This document shows positions 28,748-36,770 of a DNA stretch of 64,000 nt, piece by piece. The translations under genes were made by a program, and so were the position numbers. Numbering within the stretch: the first letter of the stretch is position 1; every line of letters starts with the position of its first letter. Origin of the DNA: Streptomyces halstedii (lineage in GTDB: Bacteria > Actinomycetota > Actinomycetes > Streptomycetales > Streptomycetaceae). The stretch is taken from positions 248,001 to 312,000 of the forward strand of contig JOAZ01000002.1 of NCBI GenBank assembly GCA_000720535.1, written 5' to 3'. The notes under the pieces are model-generated. The model was not told the origin of the DNA. It saw nothing but the letters and a program-made list of their open reading frames with translations, and searched no databases.

Positions 28748-29320
28748 GTGGATCGAGCGTACCCAGTGGACCGCCATGGGAGTGGCCCATTGAGTGAGAC
28801 GGAGACGACTGGCGCGGACGCGCCCCGGGCGGAGCGTCTGCTGGCCTCCGGGCACTGGCTGCTGTCGGCCGCTCCGTCGATTCCGCAGGCCCAGAGGGAA
28901 TGGGCAACGAACGGAGTGGCCTGGCTCCGGCCGGGGCGGTTGTTCTCCGTCGCGACGATCGACGCGGATGTGGTCCACGCAGCAGTCGGCCTTGACGGCC
29001 CGGAGACGTGCGCTGGCCCCCTGGCCGACGCTGTTACCGGGCCGCTGTTCTACACCCCGAAAGGCGCCGCGAGGGCCGGGTCGTATACGGCGCTGATGCC
29101 CGCGGTCGTCTGCGAGTTTCGGGCGCTTCCCGGGCTGGTGATGCATCCGCCTCGCGCGCTGCTCTTGGTGCCGGCGCCCGAGATCACGGCCCCGACCGAC
29201 GAGGAGCCGTGGTGGGTTCTGCCGCTCCGCGAGCCGGAGATGCTGTGCCGCCCCCCTCTGCTGGCGGAACTCGCCGTCACCGGCCGACGGGCGCTCGGGC
29301 TGGAAGGAGGGCTCTCATGA
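28748..29320 (+). CDS. Conserved-looking cargo protein, function unknown
   Basis: A 190-residue protein starting at GTG 28748, which follows GAGGAG at 28738-28743 by four bases. It reads RLLASGHWLLSAAPSIPQA, WATNGVAWLRPGRLFSVAT, GPLFYTPKGAARAGSYTALMPA and ends LLAELAVTGRRALGLEGGLS. No catalytic motif or membrane segment is recognised. The stop overlaps the next start by four bases (ATGA). It has normal Streptomyces codon use and opens the plus-strand cargo operon, divergent from the XRE regulator. I do not assign a function. Confidence 0.72.
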   Translation: MDRAYPVDRHGSGPLSETETTGADAPRAERLLASGHWLLSAAPSIPQAQREWATNGVAWLRPGRLFSVATIDADVVHAAVGLDGPETCAGPLADAVTGPLFYTPKGAARAGSYTALMPAVVCEFRALPGLVMHPPRALLLVPAPEITAPTDEEPWWVLPLREPEMLCRPPLLAELAVTGRRALGLEGGLS

Positions 29321-29846
29321 CCGAGCACAGAGTTACTCCCGTCGTAGAGTCTCGACCCGTTGTCGGCGGAGCCGCTGCTGGTCGGGGACTGGAGGTGGTG
29401 ACCGGGGCGGCTGATCCGCCTTCCTTCGCCCGGACGTTGCCGCGGGATGCTCAGCAGGTTCGCGCCGCACGCCTGATGGTGTCCCAGGCACTGGACACCT
29501 GGGGGTTGACGGCCCTGGGCGACTCCGCCCGGCTCGTCGCGACGGAGCTCATGTCGAACGCGGTCCTCCACGCGCGACGCCGCTACGTGTGCGTGACCGT
29601 GACACGGCGCCCCCCCGGCGGGTGCAAATTGCGGTGGTCGACTACTCGCCGGAACTGCCGAGCCCCCAGCTCTACGGTGGATACGCCGAGTCCGGGCGGG
29701 GCCTGGCGATCGTGGATGCGCTGAGCGGCGGACGGTGGGGCGTTGACCCGCTCCCCTGGGGGAAGCGCGTGTGGGCCGAGCTGGAGGCATTCGGCGCTCT
29801 GGCAGAAGAGCCGGCTCCACTCGACGGAAGGAGGGAAACAGTATGA
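29317..29846 (+). pseudogene. RsbW-like ATP-binding protein, frameshifted
   Basis: The first frame reads TEHRVTPVVES, ARLMVSQALDTWGL, LVATELMSNAVLHAR and RRYVCVTV, which is the N-box half of a HATPase_c anti-sigma-type kinase. After a run of seven C bases (29610-29616) the matching continuation, VQIAVVDYSPELPSP, YAESGRGLAIVDALS and KRVWAEL (G1/G2 boxes), is in the next frame. Adding one C restores a single protein of about 176 residues. It is either a real one-base deletion or a sequencing error in the homopolymer. The starts overlap neighbours by four bases on both sides. Confidence 0.8.
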
Positions 29847-30442
29847 GCACCCTTCCGCAGCACTGGCGAGGCATCCGTGTCCCGTTCGTCGCCCCGTGGA
29901 GTGGCGAGAGGCACCTGCCGGGCCGGATCATCAGGCATATCGGGAGCGGTGGTGTCGGCATCGCGTATGCCGATGAGTGCAGCCAGACGGACCGTCGGCC
30001 GCGATGTCCTCTGGCAGCGGCACTCCGTGGCGCGCGCGGGGCGGGGACGCCGTTCCTGGCCGGCATCCACCCGCTGAGGCAGAGACAGGCGATGTCTCAT
30101 CTCCTGTGCCAGGTATGCGGGAAGAGCACCTTCGACGACGACTACGCCCGGTGGGGTGAGCGGCACTTGGTCGTCGCTCGCGCGGTGGAGGAGCACCCGC
30201 TCCGCGAGGGTGAGCGGACGAACACACCTCCGGTGTGCCTGCCCTGCGCACTTGAGTCGGTCGAGGCATGCCCGCACCTGCGAGGGGGGAAGGCCACGGC
30301 CGCGGTGGTGAGGGAGATGAGGCCATGGGGCGCGGCGGGCATCGTCTACCACCCCGAGACGATTGAGCCGATCCGTGACGGCATGGACGCCACCGAGGAC
30401 GGGCTGACGCTCGTGGGGATAGAGGATCCGTGGATCCGGTGA
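29843..30442 (+). CDS. Cys-pair cargo protein, probably truncated by a nonsense codon
   Basis: A 199-residue protein. The N-terminus is STLPQHWRGIRVPFVAPWSGERH; two Cys pairs (CQVCGKS near residue 90 and CLPCALE near 133) with CPHL suggest a zinc site. It reads GIEDPWIR and stops at TGA 30440-30442. The same frame then continues for 30 more sensible codons (TLAEREVVTLHGCTPVRLA...) to TGA 30533-30535, so the stop may be a mutated Trp codon. ATG 29843 has GGAAGGAGG upstream and overlaps the ATPase stop. No function is known. Confidence 0.7.
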   Translation: MSTLPQHWRGIRVPFVAPWSGERHLPGRIIRHIGSGGVGIAYADECSQTDRRPRCPLAAALRGARGAGTPFLAGIHPLRQRQAMSHLLCQVCGKSTFDDDYARWGERHLVVARAVEEHPLREGERTNTPPVCLPCALESVEACPHLRGGKATAAVVREMRPWGAAGIVYHPETIEPIRDGMDATEDGLTLVGIEDPWIR

Positions 30443-30531
30443 ACCCTCGCGGAGCGCGAAGTCGTCACCCTCCACGGGTGTACCCCTGTCCGACTGGCCG
30501 GCCTTGCCAAGGACATGGCCGGCGTCACGGC

Positions 30532-30753
30532 ATGAGACCCCCACCCCGGCTGGCGACGCCCGCGTGCTTCCCCCGTGGCACCGGCACGGCCGGGGTGGGC
30601 CTGGCACAACGCTGGCGCTGCGAAGCGGCCGACGTCCCGGTGCTGTGGCTCGGGTCCATTTAGAGCGTGGAGTGCGGGGAAGCGCCCTTCTGCTGCTGTC
30701 TGCCGTGCATCCAGCGGATGGAAGCCCTGATCGCCGCCCATCACCGGGCCTGA
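30532..30753 (+). pseudogene. Small Cys-rich ORF with an internal TAG
   Basis: ATG 30532 overlaps the extended stop of the previous gene (ATGA). The frame reads MRPPPRLATPACFPRGT, QRWRCEAADVPVLWLGSI, then TAG at 30661-30663 (codon 44). It continues in frame as SVECGEAPFCCCLPCIQRME and ALIAAHHRA to TGA 30753. The segment with its Cys cluster looks coding beyond the TAG, so I read it as a broken 73-residue gene. Function unknown. Confidence 0.5.
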
Positions 30754-30925
30754 TTGCCATGTCGTACACATCTACCGCACTTGTCCGATACGGCGCGTTC
30801 CCCGATCACTCTCGGCTCGCACCGTGCACCGGACCAAGGCGGCCCTCGTGCTGCCGCCTGCCCATGACACACCCCGAACGCGCGACCAGCACCCACAGGA
30901 AGCGCGATCTCACAAGGAGGTGGCC

Positions 30926-32128
30926 GTGACCATCACTACGAACGAGACGGCGGTGAACGCAGCGCTGCTGCACGCCGCGAGCCGGCAGATCATCACCCGA
31001 GCAGTTGAAGAGGCGTGGCCGGACAAGGACATCGTCCTCGGCCCGCAGTGCCCGAGCGTCACGTCGTACGTCTGCCGGGTCACGGTGGACGGCGAGGAGG
31101 TGATCGCCAAATACAGTTGGCTCGGCATGTCCTTGGTGTCGATCCTGCGGGGCGCCGGGGGAACGTGGGAAGAGGTACAGGCAACGCAGCGCGCCTACGT
31201 CGACAGCACCGAGTTACTGACCGCCCGAGAGGCGCAGAACCTGGAGTTGCTGCGCAGGCTCGGCCGTCCCCGGGTGTGCGGGACCGCAGGTCTGCACGGC
31301 GGAGTCCTGCTCACCCACATCGTGGCGGGTACGCCGCTGGCCGACGAGCTGTCCGCCCGCCCGTGGGAGACGGGCGCGCTCCTCGAAGCGGTCCTCGACG
31401 CGCTCGGCGACCTGCACGGCCCGGCCGGCGCCGAGCGCCTGCGAGAAGCGGCGCCGATCGGCGAGCGGTCAGTCGTCGGCGTCTTCCGCCGGAAGTTCAA
31501 CGGCCTGAGCACCACCGCCTATCTGAGGGCGCTCGGCCAGGACAGCGAGCTCCCTGAGCACGAGCGCCGCGAGATCATCGAGCTGGTACAGAACACGGTG
31601 TGGCGGCTGCTGCGGATGTCGAGTGCGGTCTCGCCCCGCCGGGACACCGTCGTCTTCGGGGACCTCAAGCCCGAGCACGTCTTCCTCGACGGCCCGCGCC
31701 TCCACTTCATCGACCCGGCCGTGCAGTGGGCCGCGGGTCCTCAGCCGGACGTCGCGAAGCTCACCGGTCGGGCGCTCCTCCTCGCGGTCGGGCACCCGGA
31801 GTCGCAGTCCGGACGGCAGATCGTGCAAGGTGTTGCCTCCACGCTAGCCCGGCACATCGCGGCCCTGCCCGAGCGCGATCGAGCGGCCCGGCTTCGGGAG
31901 GTTCTGGTCCTGTGGCTCATGGACACGGTGAGCATCCTTAGTACCTGCCTCAGTGCGCCCCCGGGGCTCCCGCTGGCGCCCCATCAGCAGGCCCTCGTCG
32001 CCCAGGCTCGTACGGTCGCGGGCGTCGTCGACCGGGTGAGCGCCCTCCTTGTCGGGTCGCTGGCCGGCCCCCGCCTACTCGATGTTGTTTTCTCCGAGGT
32101 GGAGTACACCGCTGGGAGCGCGCGATGA
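30926..32128 (+). CDS. Aminoglycoside-phosphotransferase-like kinase (carries a TTA codon)
   Basis: A 400-residue protein with the APH/protein-kinase-like fold. It begins VTITTNETAVNAALLH. The N-lobe has VTVDGEEVIAKYSW, with the probable ATP-binding Lys; the catalytic loop is TVVFGDLKPEHVFLDG (Asp in GDLKPEH) and the metal Asp is in LHFIDPAVQW. The substrate is unknown; the family covers antibiotics, sugars and homoserine-type alcohols. GTG 30926 has AAGGAGG upstream. Codon 97 is TTA (31214-31216), so full translation needs bldA, whose gene lies 4.6 kb upstream at the element boundary. The stop overlaps the next gene (ATGA). Confidence 0.82.
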   Translation: MTITTNETAVNAALLHAASRQIITRAVEEAWPDKDIVLGPQCPSVTSYVCRVTVDGEEVIAKYSWLGMSLVSILRGAGGTWEEVQATQRAYVDSTELLTAREAQNLELLRRLGRPRVCGTAGLHGGVLLTHIVAGTPLADELSARPWETGALLEAVLDALGDLHGPAGAERLREAAPIGERSVVGVFRRKFNGLSTTAYLRALGQDSELPEHERREIIELVQNTVWRLLRMSSAVSPRRDTVVFGDLKPEHVFLDGPRLHFIDPAVQWAAGPQPDVAKLTGRALLLAVGHPESQSGRQIVQGVASTLARHIAALPERDRAARLREVLVLWLMDTVSILSTCLSAPPGLPLAPHQQALVAQARTVAGVVDRVSALLVGSLAGPRLLDVVFSEVEYTAGSAR

Positions 32129-33030
32129 AGGGCCCGGTGGTGGGGATCGTCGGGGCGGGTGCGGTTGGGCAGGCGCTCGCCACCTGCCTCGTTGCCGCCG
32201 CCCTGCCCGAACGGCTTCTCGTCGTTGCCCGGCAGCCCAGCCAGGTCCAGGGCTTGACCGCCGACCTCCAGGACCTCGCGGTCACCGCCCGGTCCCGGTC
32301 GCAGATCGAAGCCGGCGACGTTGCAGACCTCCACGGCTGCGATGCGGTCGTGATCGCTCTGCGGACCGACTTCACGAACACGGCCGAGCGGGACATCAGG
32401 CGCGGCGGCGCGACCGCGAACGCACCTGCTCTCGGTGAGCTGGCTCGGGAGTTGCGCGGGTACCGCGGTGCCGTCCTGGTCGTGACGAACCCTGTCGACC
32501 TGATGACCCGGCGCTTCGCCGACGTATCGGGCTGCACCCGGGTCTTCGGGATCGGGTCGAATCTCGACTCGGCCCGGTACCGGCTGTTGCTGGCCCGGTA
32601 CGCCCAGGTGGCACCAGACTTCGTGCGCGGCCATGTGATCGGCGAGCACGGTGACCGCGCGGTCGTGTGCGCGTCGACAACGACCGTCGGCGGTCAGCCG
32701 ATCGCGGTACCGATGCGGGCAGTCCTGGATGACCTCCAGCGCCGCCCGGCGCTGATTCGTCATGGGATCGGCCGTACGCGCTGCGGGCCCAGCGGCGCCG
32801 TGCTCTCCGCGCTCCGCAAGGTCCTCGGCCTGGTCGACGGCGTCGAGGAGCTGTCCGTCCCGTACGGGGACGTCTACCTCGGAATTCCGTTGTGCTTCAC
32901 CGGAGGCAAGGCCGTACCGTTCCTGCCTCCGCTCACGCGTTCCGAACGCCTGTGTCTGGACTCTGCGGCCAGCAGTCTCCGCGACGCCTATGCCCAACTG
33001 CCCGCTCTTCCCGAGAGGATCGCTTCATGA
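32125..33030 (+). CDS. Lactate/malate dehydrogenase-like NAD-binding protein
   Basis: A 301-residue protein of the LDH/MDH superfamily. The dinucleotide loop is VVGIVGAGAVGQALATCL, followed by NPVDLMTRR, GIGSNLDSARYR and the catalytic-His motif GEHGDRAVV. In true LDH/MDH the substrate loop after LxxAER carries Arg residues; here it reads RTDFTNTAERDIRRGG, so the substrate may differ. It lies between the kinase and HprK genes with four-base overlaps on both sides, so it is translated with them. Its role in the cassette is unknown. Confidence 0.83.
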   Translation: MKGPVVGIVGAGAVGQALATCLVAAALPERLLVVARQPSQVQGLTADLQDLAVTARSRSQIEAGDVADLHGCDAVVIALRTDFTNTAERDIRRGGATANAPALGELARELRGYRGAVLVVTNPVDLMTRRFADVSGCTRVFGIGSNLDSARYRLLLARYAQVAPDFVRGHVIGEHGDRAVVCASTTTVGGQPIAVPMRAVLDDLQRRPALIRHGIGRTRCGPSGAVLSALRKVLGLVDGVEELSVPYGDVYLGIPLCFTGGKAVPFLPPLTRSERLCLDSAASSLRDAYAQLPALPERIAS

Positions 33031-34160
33031 TCAGCGCTACCCGACTTGTGGCCGCCGCGGCGGCCGTCACCGTGCTCAGCAACCGAGCGGAGGTCACGGA
33101 CTGGGCTCTGCGGTACTTCGGACCGTGGTGGAACGCCACGGCGGTCGGCGCCGTCGGCGTGTGCGCCGAGGCCGTAGTGGTCGCGGACGTCAACCCGGAC
33201 GGCTACGAGGCGATCACCCGTCTCGTCAACGACGGCCGGCCCACGGAATCGGTCGACTACGCGAAGCACGAGCTGCTGGTGGCGCAGGACGGCGAGGACA
33301 TCGTCGCGACGTCGCCGAGCGAGGGGATCGCGTACCGCAGCACACCGTCCTCGGGCCGTCTGGTCCTGGCCGGTACCGACGTTCAGCCGCTCACCCTGGC
33401 CGCCGCGCGCATCGCGAGGGAGGCGATCCGTGGTCAACTCCTCCGCGACGGATGGGCCGTACTCCACTCGTCGGCCGTCGTGCGCCCGGACGACGGCGCG
33501 ACTCTCCTGACCTTCGGCGACAAGGGGGCCGGGAAGACCACCACGGCCCTGCTGCTTGCCTCGCACGGCTGGCAACTCCTCGCCAACGACCGCGTGTTGG
33601 TACGGCCGACCGGCGAGCGGGACGTCGAGGTCGTGCCCTGGCCGTCCGCCGCTGCGCTCGGCCTCGGCCTGCTGCACTCGCTCGGCTGGGACGTCACCGC
33701 GCGGGAGCACCTGCGGAACGGGGGGCGCTTCCACCCGACGCAGCACGAGTCGGTGACCGAGGCGCTGCTCGCCGGCGACCACACGCCGCTGTGGGAGAAC
33801 GCGAAGCGCGAGCGGAAGGTCCAGGTGTTCCCAGACCAGTTCCCGGACCTGTTCGGCGTGCCGCTGGCCACCGGCGGCCGGGCGGCCGGCCTCCTCTTCC
33901 CCCAGGTTGATGCTGACGCCGCGCCGGACATCACCGACGGCTCCCGGACGCTGGGCGAGGCGGACTTCATGTCCGGGAAGACGGAGGACCGGTACCCCGA
34001 CGTCTTCGGCCAGGCGCAGGGCGTGGACGGCGGCGGCAGGGAGAGCGCGCGGGCCGAGGTGGCTGCCCGGCTGGCGGAGCTGCCGCACCGCGTGGTCCGG
34101 CTCAGCCACGACGTCCGGGCGAGCGCCGCAGTGCTGACCAAGGTCGCCGACGCGCTCTGA
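33027..34160 (+). CDS. HPr-kinase-like P-loop protein
   Basis: A 377-residue protein. The C-terminal half has the HprK/P-type kinase pattern: VLHSSAVVRP, the P-loop TFGDKGAGKTTTALLLA (about residues 155-172), HGWQLLANDRVLVRP with the catalytic Asp, and SAAALGLGLL. The N-terminal half (RYFGPWWNATAVG, DYAKHELLVAQDGE) is unassigned. HPr-type kinases phosphorylate Ser of partner proteins; related P-loop proteins occur in peptide natural-product clusters. The start is ATG 33027, overlapping the dehydrogenase stop. A mutated fragment of this gene recurs at 36569-36728. Confidence 0.8.
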   Translation: MISATRLVAAAAAVTVLSNRAEVTDWALRYFGPWWNATAVGAVGVCAEAVVVADVNPDGYEAITRLVNDGRPTESVDYAKHELLVAQDGEDIVATSPSEGIAYRSTPSSGRLVLAGTDVQPLTLAAARIAREAIRGQLLRDGWAVLHSSAVVRPDDGATLLTFGDKGAGKTTTALLLASHGWQLLANDRVLVRPTGERDVEVVPWPSAAALGLGLLHSLGWDVTAREHLRNGGRFHPTQHESVTEALLAGDHTPLWENAKRERKVQVFPDQFPDLFGVPLATGGRAAGLLFPQVDADAAPDITDGSRTLGEADFMSGKTEDRYPDVFGQAQGVDGGGRESARAEVAARLAELPHRVVRLSHDVRASAAVLTKVADAL

Positions 34161-34353
34161 CCCGCTGGCGAAGCTCATCATCCCGGAGGCATGGAAAGAG
34201 TTCGAGGCTCGGCTCCAGCACCTCACGAACCAATCTCAGAGGCCCGTCTGGGCGGCGATCTCACGAGATTCGGCCACGGAGATTGAGTCCGCGTTCGTGG
34301 TATCCGGTGGTGAGTGGGAGAACGGCGGCGGTCCGCGCTCTCCGAGAGTCTGA
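34159..34353 (+). pseudogene. Possible gene fragment after the HprK-like gene
   Basis: The frame DPLAKLIIPEAWKEFEARLQ, then HLTNQSQRPVWAAISRDSATE and FVVSGGEW runs to TGA 34353. It reads like coding sequence but lacks a start codon, and it is overlapped by HprK. Nothing is recognised. Very low confidence. Confidence 0.25.
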
Positions 34354-34725
34354 CCTGCGCTTACATGAGGGCCTGCTGCCACGGGCGGCAGGTCCTCTCC
34401 CGTGCGGGTGCACCCGTGCACCCGTGGGTGCACGGCGTCCTGCTGAGACCGGCTGAGACCTGATCAGTTGACCGAGGGCAGGGCCCTTCCGCAGGTCAGG
34501 GAAGGTGTACGGGTCCGGTTCGAGTCTGGCTCCGGGCACTCACCCCGTGCGGCGTGGGGGCCGGACGACCGGCACTGCCGCTGCGACGGTGCCGTCCCAC
34601 ACGAAGCATGACGTGAACACGGCGTGAACGGTCGCGGTCACGGTGCGTAGGCGAATCGGGTCCCCCGGAGTGGATGTGACGGCCGGGTGATGCCTGTCCG
34701 GCGGCGGCCCGGCCTCCCCACGCGC
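34354..34725. other. Gene-free stretch with the second att copy
   Basis: I see no gene. The att-like repeat (34515-34539) lies inside it and HprK-side relics precede it. The rest is unassigned. Confidence 0.6.
34515..34539 (+). repeat. attR-like copy 1
   Basis: Identical to 26327-26351 except for one base (C to T at 34526). It is preceded by GGAAGGTGTACGGGT, which resembles the approach to the third copy. Confidence 0.85.
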
Positions 34726-35139
34726 TCAGGGGGCGAAGGCGGCGTACGTCCCCGTGGTGAGGCCGGAGAACGTCACGAGCTGGCGGGGCTTGAGGCAGGT
34801 GAACGCGGCGTGCATGGTGATCCCGGCCGCGACGGCGTACGGCATCGTCTGCGGGAGCAGTAGCGCGGGTGGCAGGGCGATTTCCGCCAGGACGGTGGCC
34901 GCCGCGACCAGCCGCCACAGGCGCACGTCCCGCTCGCCCAGGTTTCCCGCATGACGGCGGACCAGGCCGGGGACGGCGTACTGGAGGCGCCGGTGAGACA
35001 GCCGGTCCCTGACCAGGGCGCGGCAGAACATCCTCCAGCGCAGCCAGCGGCCGGGTAAGGACGTGAAACCTGTGATCATCCAGGCGGCAAGGGCGCCGAT
35101 GACGCCGATCTGGACAGCGGACAGCACAGATTCGGGCAT
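34726..35139 (-). CDS. Small membrane protein, function unknown
   Basis: A 137-residue protein with about four hydrophobic helices: VLSAVQIGVIGALAAWMI, AAATVLAEIALPPALLL, PYAVAAGITMHAAFTC and a C-terminal segment TFSGLTTGTYAAFA. Between the first two is a basic loop WLRWRMFCRALVRDRLSHRR. The pattern resembles DoxX/MauE-type proteins, but I cannot assign it firmly. ATG 35139 has GGAGG about eight bases upstream. It is 70 bases downstream of gpsA and probably in the same operon. Confidence 0.65.
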   Translation of the reverse strand: MPESVLSAVQIGVIGALAAWMITGFTSLPGRWLRWRMFCRALVRDRLSHRRLQYAVPGLVRRHAGNLGERDVRLWRLVAAATVLAEIALPPALLLPQTMPYAVAAGITMHAAFTCLKPRQLVTFSGLTTGTYAAFAP

Positions 35140-35209
35140 GGGTGAGACCTCCGTGTCGGGAGGGGCGAAGGTGAGGCGGCACAACCGGTGGGCCGACGCG
35201 CCGTGGTGG

Positions 35210-36223
35210 TCAGCGCTCGGGCTTCGGAGGCCGTTGCATCAGCGCGGACGCGGCCTCGTCGAGCGTGACTTCCTCGTGCAGCAGGGCGGAGATGACGCCG
35301 GTGATCGGCATCTCGACGCCGTGGGCGTGCGCCAGGGCGAGGATCGCCTGTGCGCTCTTCACGCCCTCGGTGGTCTGCCGGGTGGCGGCGGTGGCCTCGG
35401 CGACGCTGAGACCGGAGCCGAGGTGGCTGCCGAAGGTGCGGTTCCTGGACAGTGGGGAAGAGCAGGTCGCGATGAGGTCGCCGAGACCGGCCAGGCCGGA
35501 GAGCGTCGCGGGGTGCGCGCCCATCGCGACGGCCAGCCGGGTCGTCTCCGCGAGCCCCCGGGTGATCAACAGTGCTTGAGCGTTGTGGCCCAGGCCCATG
35601 CCGGAGGCGATACCGACCGCGAGCGCGATGACGTTCTTCACGGCACCGCCCAGTTCGCACCCGGTCACGTCGGTGCTGGTGTAGGGACGGAAGTACGAAG
35701 TGAGGCACGCTGCCTGGATGCGGTGGGCGGCATCCTCGTCAGGACAGGCCACTGTGGCGGCGGCGGGCTGGCCGTCCATGATCTCCCGGGCCAGGTTCGG
35801 GCCCGACAGCACGGCGACCCGGCTCTCGGGGACACCGGCCACCTCGGTGATGACCTGGCTCGCGCGCAGCCCGCTGCCGATCTCGATCCCCTTCATCAGC
35901 GACACGATCACCGTGTCCGGGCCGATGAGCGGCGCCCAGGCGGCCAGGCTCTCCCGCAAGGCCTGCGCGGGGACGGACAGCACCAGGAAGTCCGCACCAT
36001 CCAGTGCGGTGGCCGGATCCGTTGTCGCCGTCAGCGAGCTCGGAAGCTCGACGTCCGGGAAGTACCCGGGGTTGTGGTGGCTCACGTTGATCTCAGCGGC
36101 GATCTCCCGCCGCCGCGCATGCATGATCACGCTGGAGCCGGCATCGGCCAGGATCTTCCCGACAGCCGTGCCCCACGACCCGGCCGAGAACACTGCCGCA
36201 CGGGCGGCGTGGTGCTGGGTCAC
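35210..36223 (-). CDS. gpsA: NAD(P)H-dependent glycerol-3-phosphate dehydrogenase
   Basis: A 337-residue enzyme converting dihydroxyacetone phosphate to sn-glycerol 3-phosphate for lipid synthesis. The N-terminal dinucleotide loop is VFSAGSWGTAVGKILAD, then IMHARRREIAAEIN and VSLMKGIEIGS. The catalytic-Lys region is CELGGAVKNVIALAVGIASGMGLG, and GLAGLGDLIATCSSPLSRN completes the active site. Length is standard. It lies in the accessory region, so it may be a second copy beside a chromosomal gpsA. It overlaps the upstream ORF by four bases. Confidence 0.92.
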   Translation of the reverse strand: MTQHHAARAAVFSAGSWGTAVGKILADAGSSVIMHARRREIAAEINVSHHNPGYFPDVELPSSLTATTDPATALDGADFLVLSVPAQALRESLAAWAPLIGPDTVIVSLMKGIEIGSGLRASQVITEVAGVPESRVAVLSGPNLAREIMDGQPAAATVACPDEDAAHRIQAACLTSYFRPYTSTDVTGCELGGAVKNVIALAVGIASGMGLGHNAQALLITRGLAETTRLAVAMGAHPATLSGLAGLGDLIATCSSPLSRNRTFGSHLGSGLSVAEATAATRQTTEGVKSAQAILALAHAHGVEMPITGVISALLHEEVTLDEAASALMQRPPKPER

Positions 36224-36477
36224 TGCGGGGTCCTCTCGGTGGGCGCGGGCGGGGGCATCCTATCGGCCACCGTCGCCCTGTGCGGCGGGTCAGGGGCGCG
36301 CCGCAGCGTCAGCAGGACGGCCCTGCGGCCGGCCGGCGTCAGGAGGACCTGCTGCGCCTCGGCGAGCATGCGCTCCGCCGGGGCCTCGCCGAGCTCGCGC
36401 CGCAACTGGTCGGCGTGGGCGATCCACAGCCGGTAGAGCCGTTCCCATAGGGCGGGCTCACCGGGCCGCTCGTCCAC
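36220..36477 (-). CDS. Short helical protein upstream of gpsA, probably N-terminally truncated
   Basis: From GTG 36477 the frame gives 85 residues: LWERLYRLWIAHADQLRREL, GEAPAERMLAEAQQVLLTP, then AVLLTLRRAPDPPHR, ending PAPTERTPQ. The first base of the kinase relic is at 36481, so the gene's 5' part was probably cut off there. It overlaps gpsA (36220-36223), which argues for past translation coupling. Function unknown. Confidence 0.5.
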   Translation of the reverse strand: MDERPGEPALWERLYRLWIAHADQLRRELGEAPAERMLAEAQQVLLTPAGRRAVLLTLRRAPDPPHRATVADRMPPPAPTERTPQ

Positions 36478-36480
36478 ATG

Positions 36481-36728
36481 CTGCGCAGGCTCTGCCGTCC
36501 CCGGGTGTGCGGGATCGCAGGTCTGCGCGGCGGAGTCCTGCTCACCCACATCGCGGCTCGAACCGGCGCTGCTGCTCGCCTCGCACGGCTGGCAACTCCT
36601 TTCCAACGACCGGGTGTTGGTGCGGCCGACAGGCGCGGAACCGCCGCACCGTGCGGTCCGGCTCAGCCACGAGCTCCGGGCGAGCGCCGCAGTGCTGACC
36701 AAGGTCGCCGACACGCTCTGACCCGCCG
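36481..36728 (+). pseudogene. Mosaic relic of the kinase/HprK cassette
   Basis: Three collinear blocks match the intact genes closely: 36481-36553 with kinase 31250-31322 (73 bases, about three mismatches), 36569-36635 with HprK 33549-33615 (67 bases), and about 36642-36728 with the HprK 3' end 34081-34167, including its stop. Everything between is deleted. It is the collapsed remains of a second cassette. Confidence 0.88.
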
Positions 36729-36770
36729 GGAGGGAAGGGCGACTTCGCAGGTCGGAGAAGGTGTGCGGGG

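Larger units (their letters stand above)
26327..34539. mobile_element. Decayed integrative element at bldA (first unit)
   Basis: The unit begins at the tRNA 3' end (26327-26351) and ends at a 25-base copy with one mismatch (34515-34539). A broken integrase sits next to the tRNA, as expected for a tRNA-targeting element. The cargo is cutA, an XRE/TPR regulator, small ORFs, an APH-like kinase, a dehydrogenase and an HprK-like protein. No replication or transfer genes are visible, so it is presumably immobile. Confidence 0.75.
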
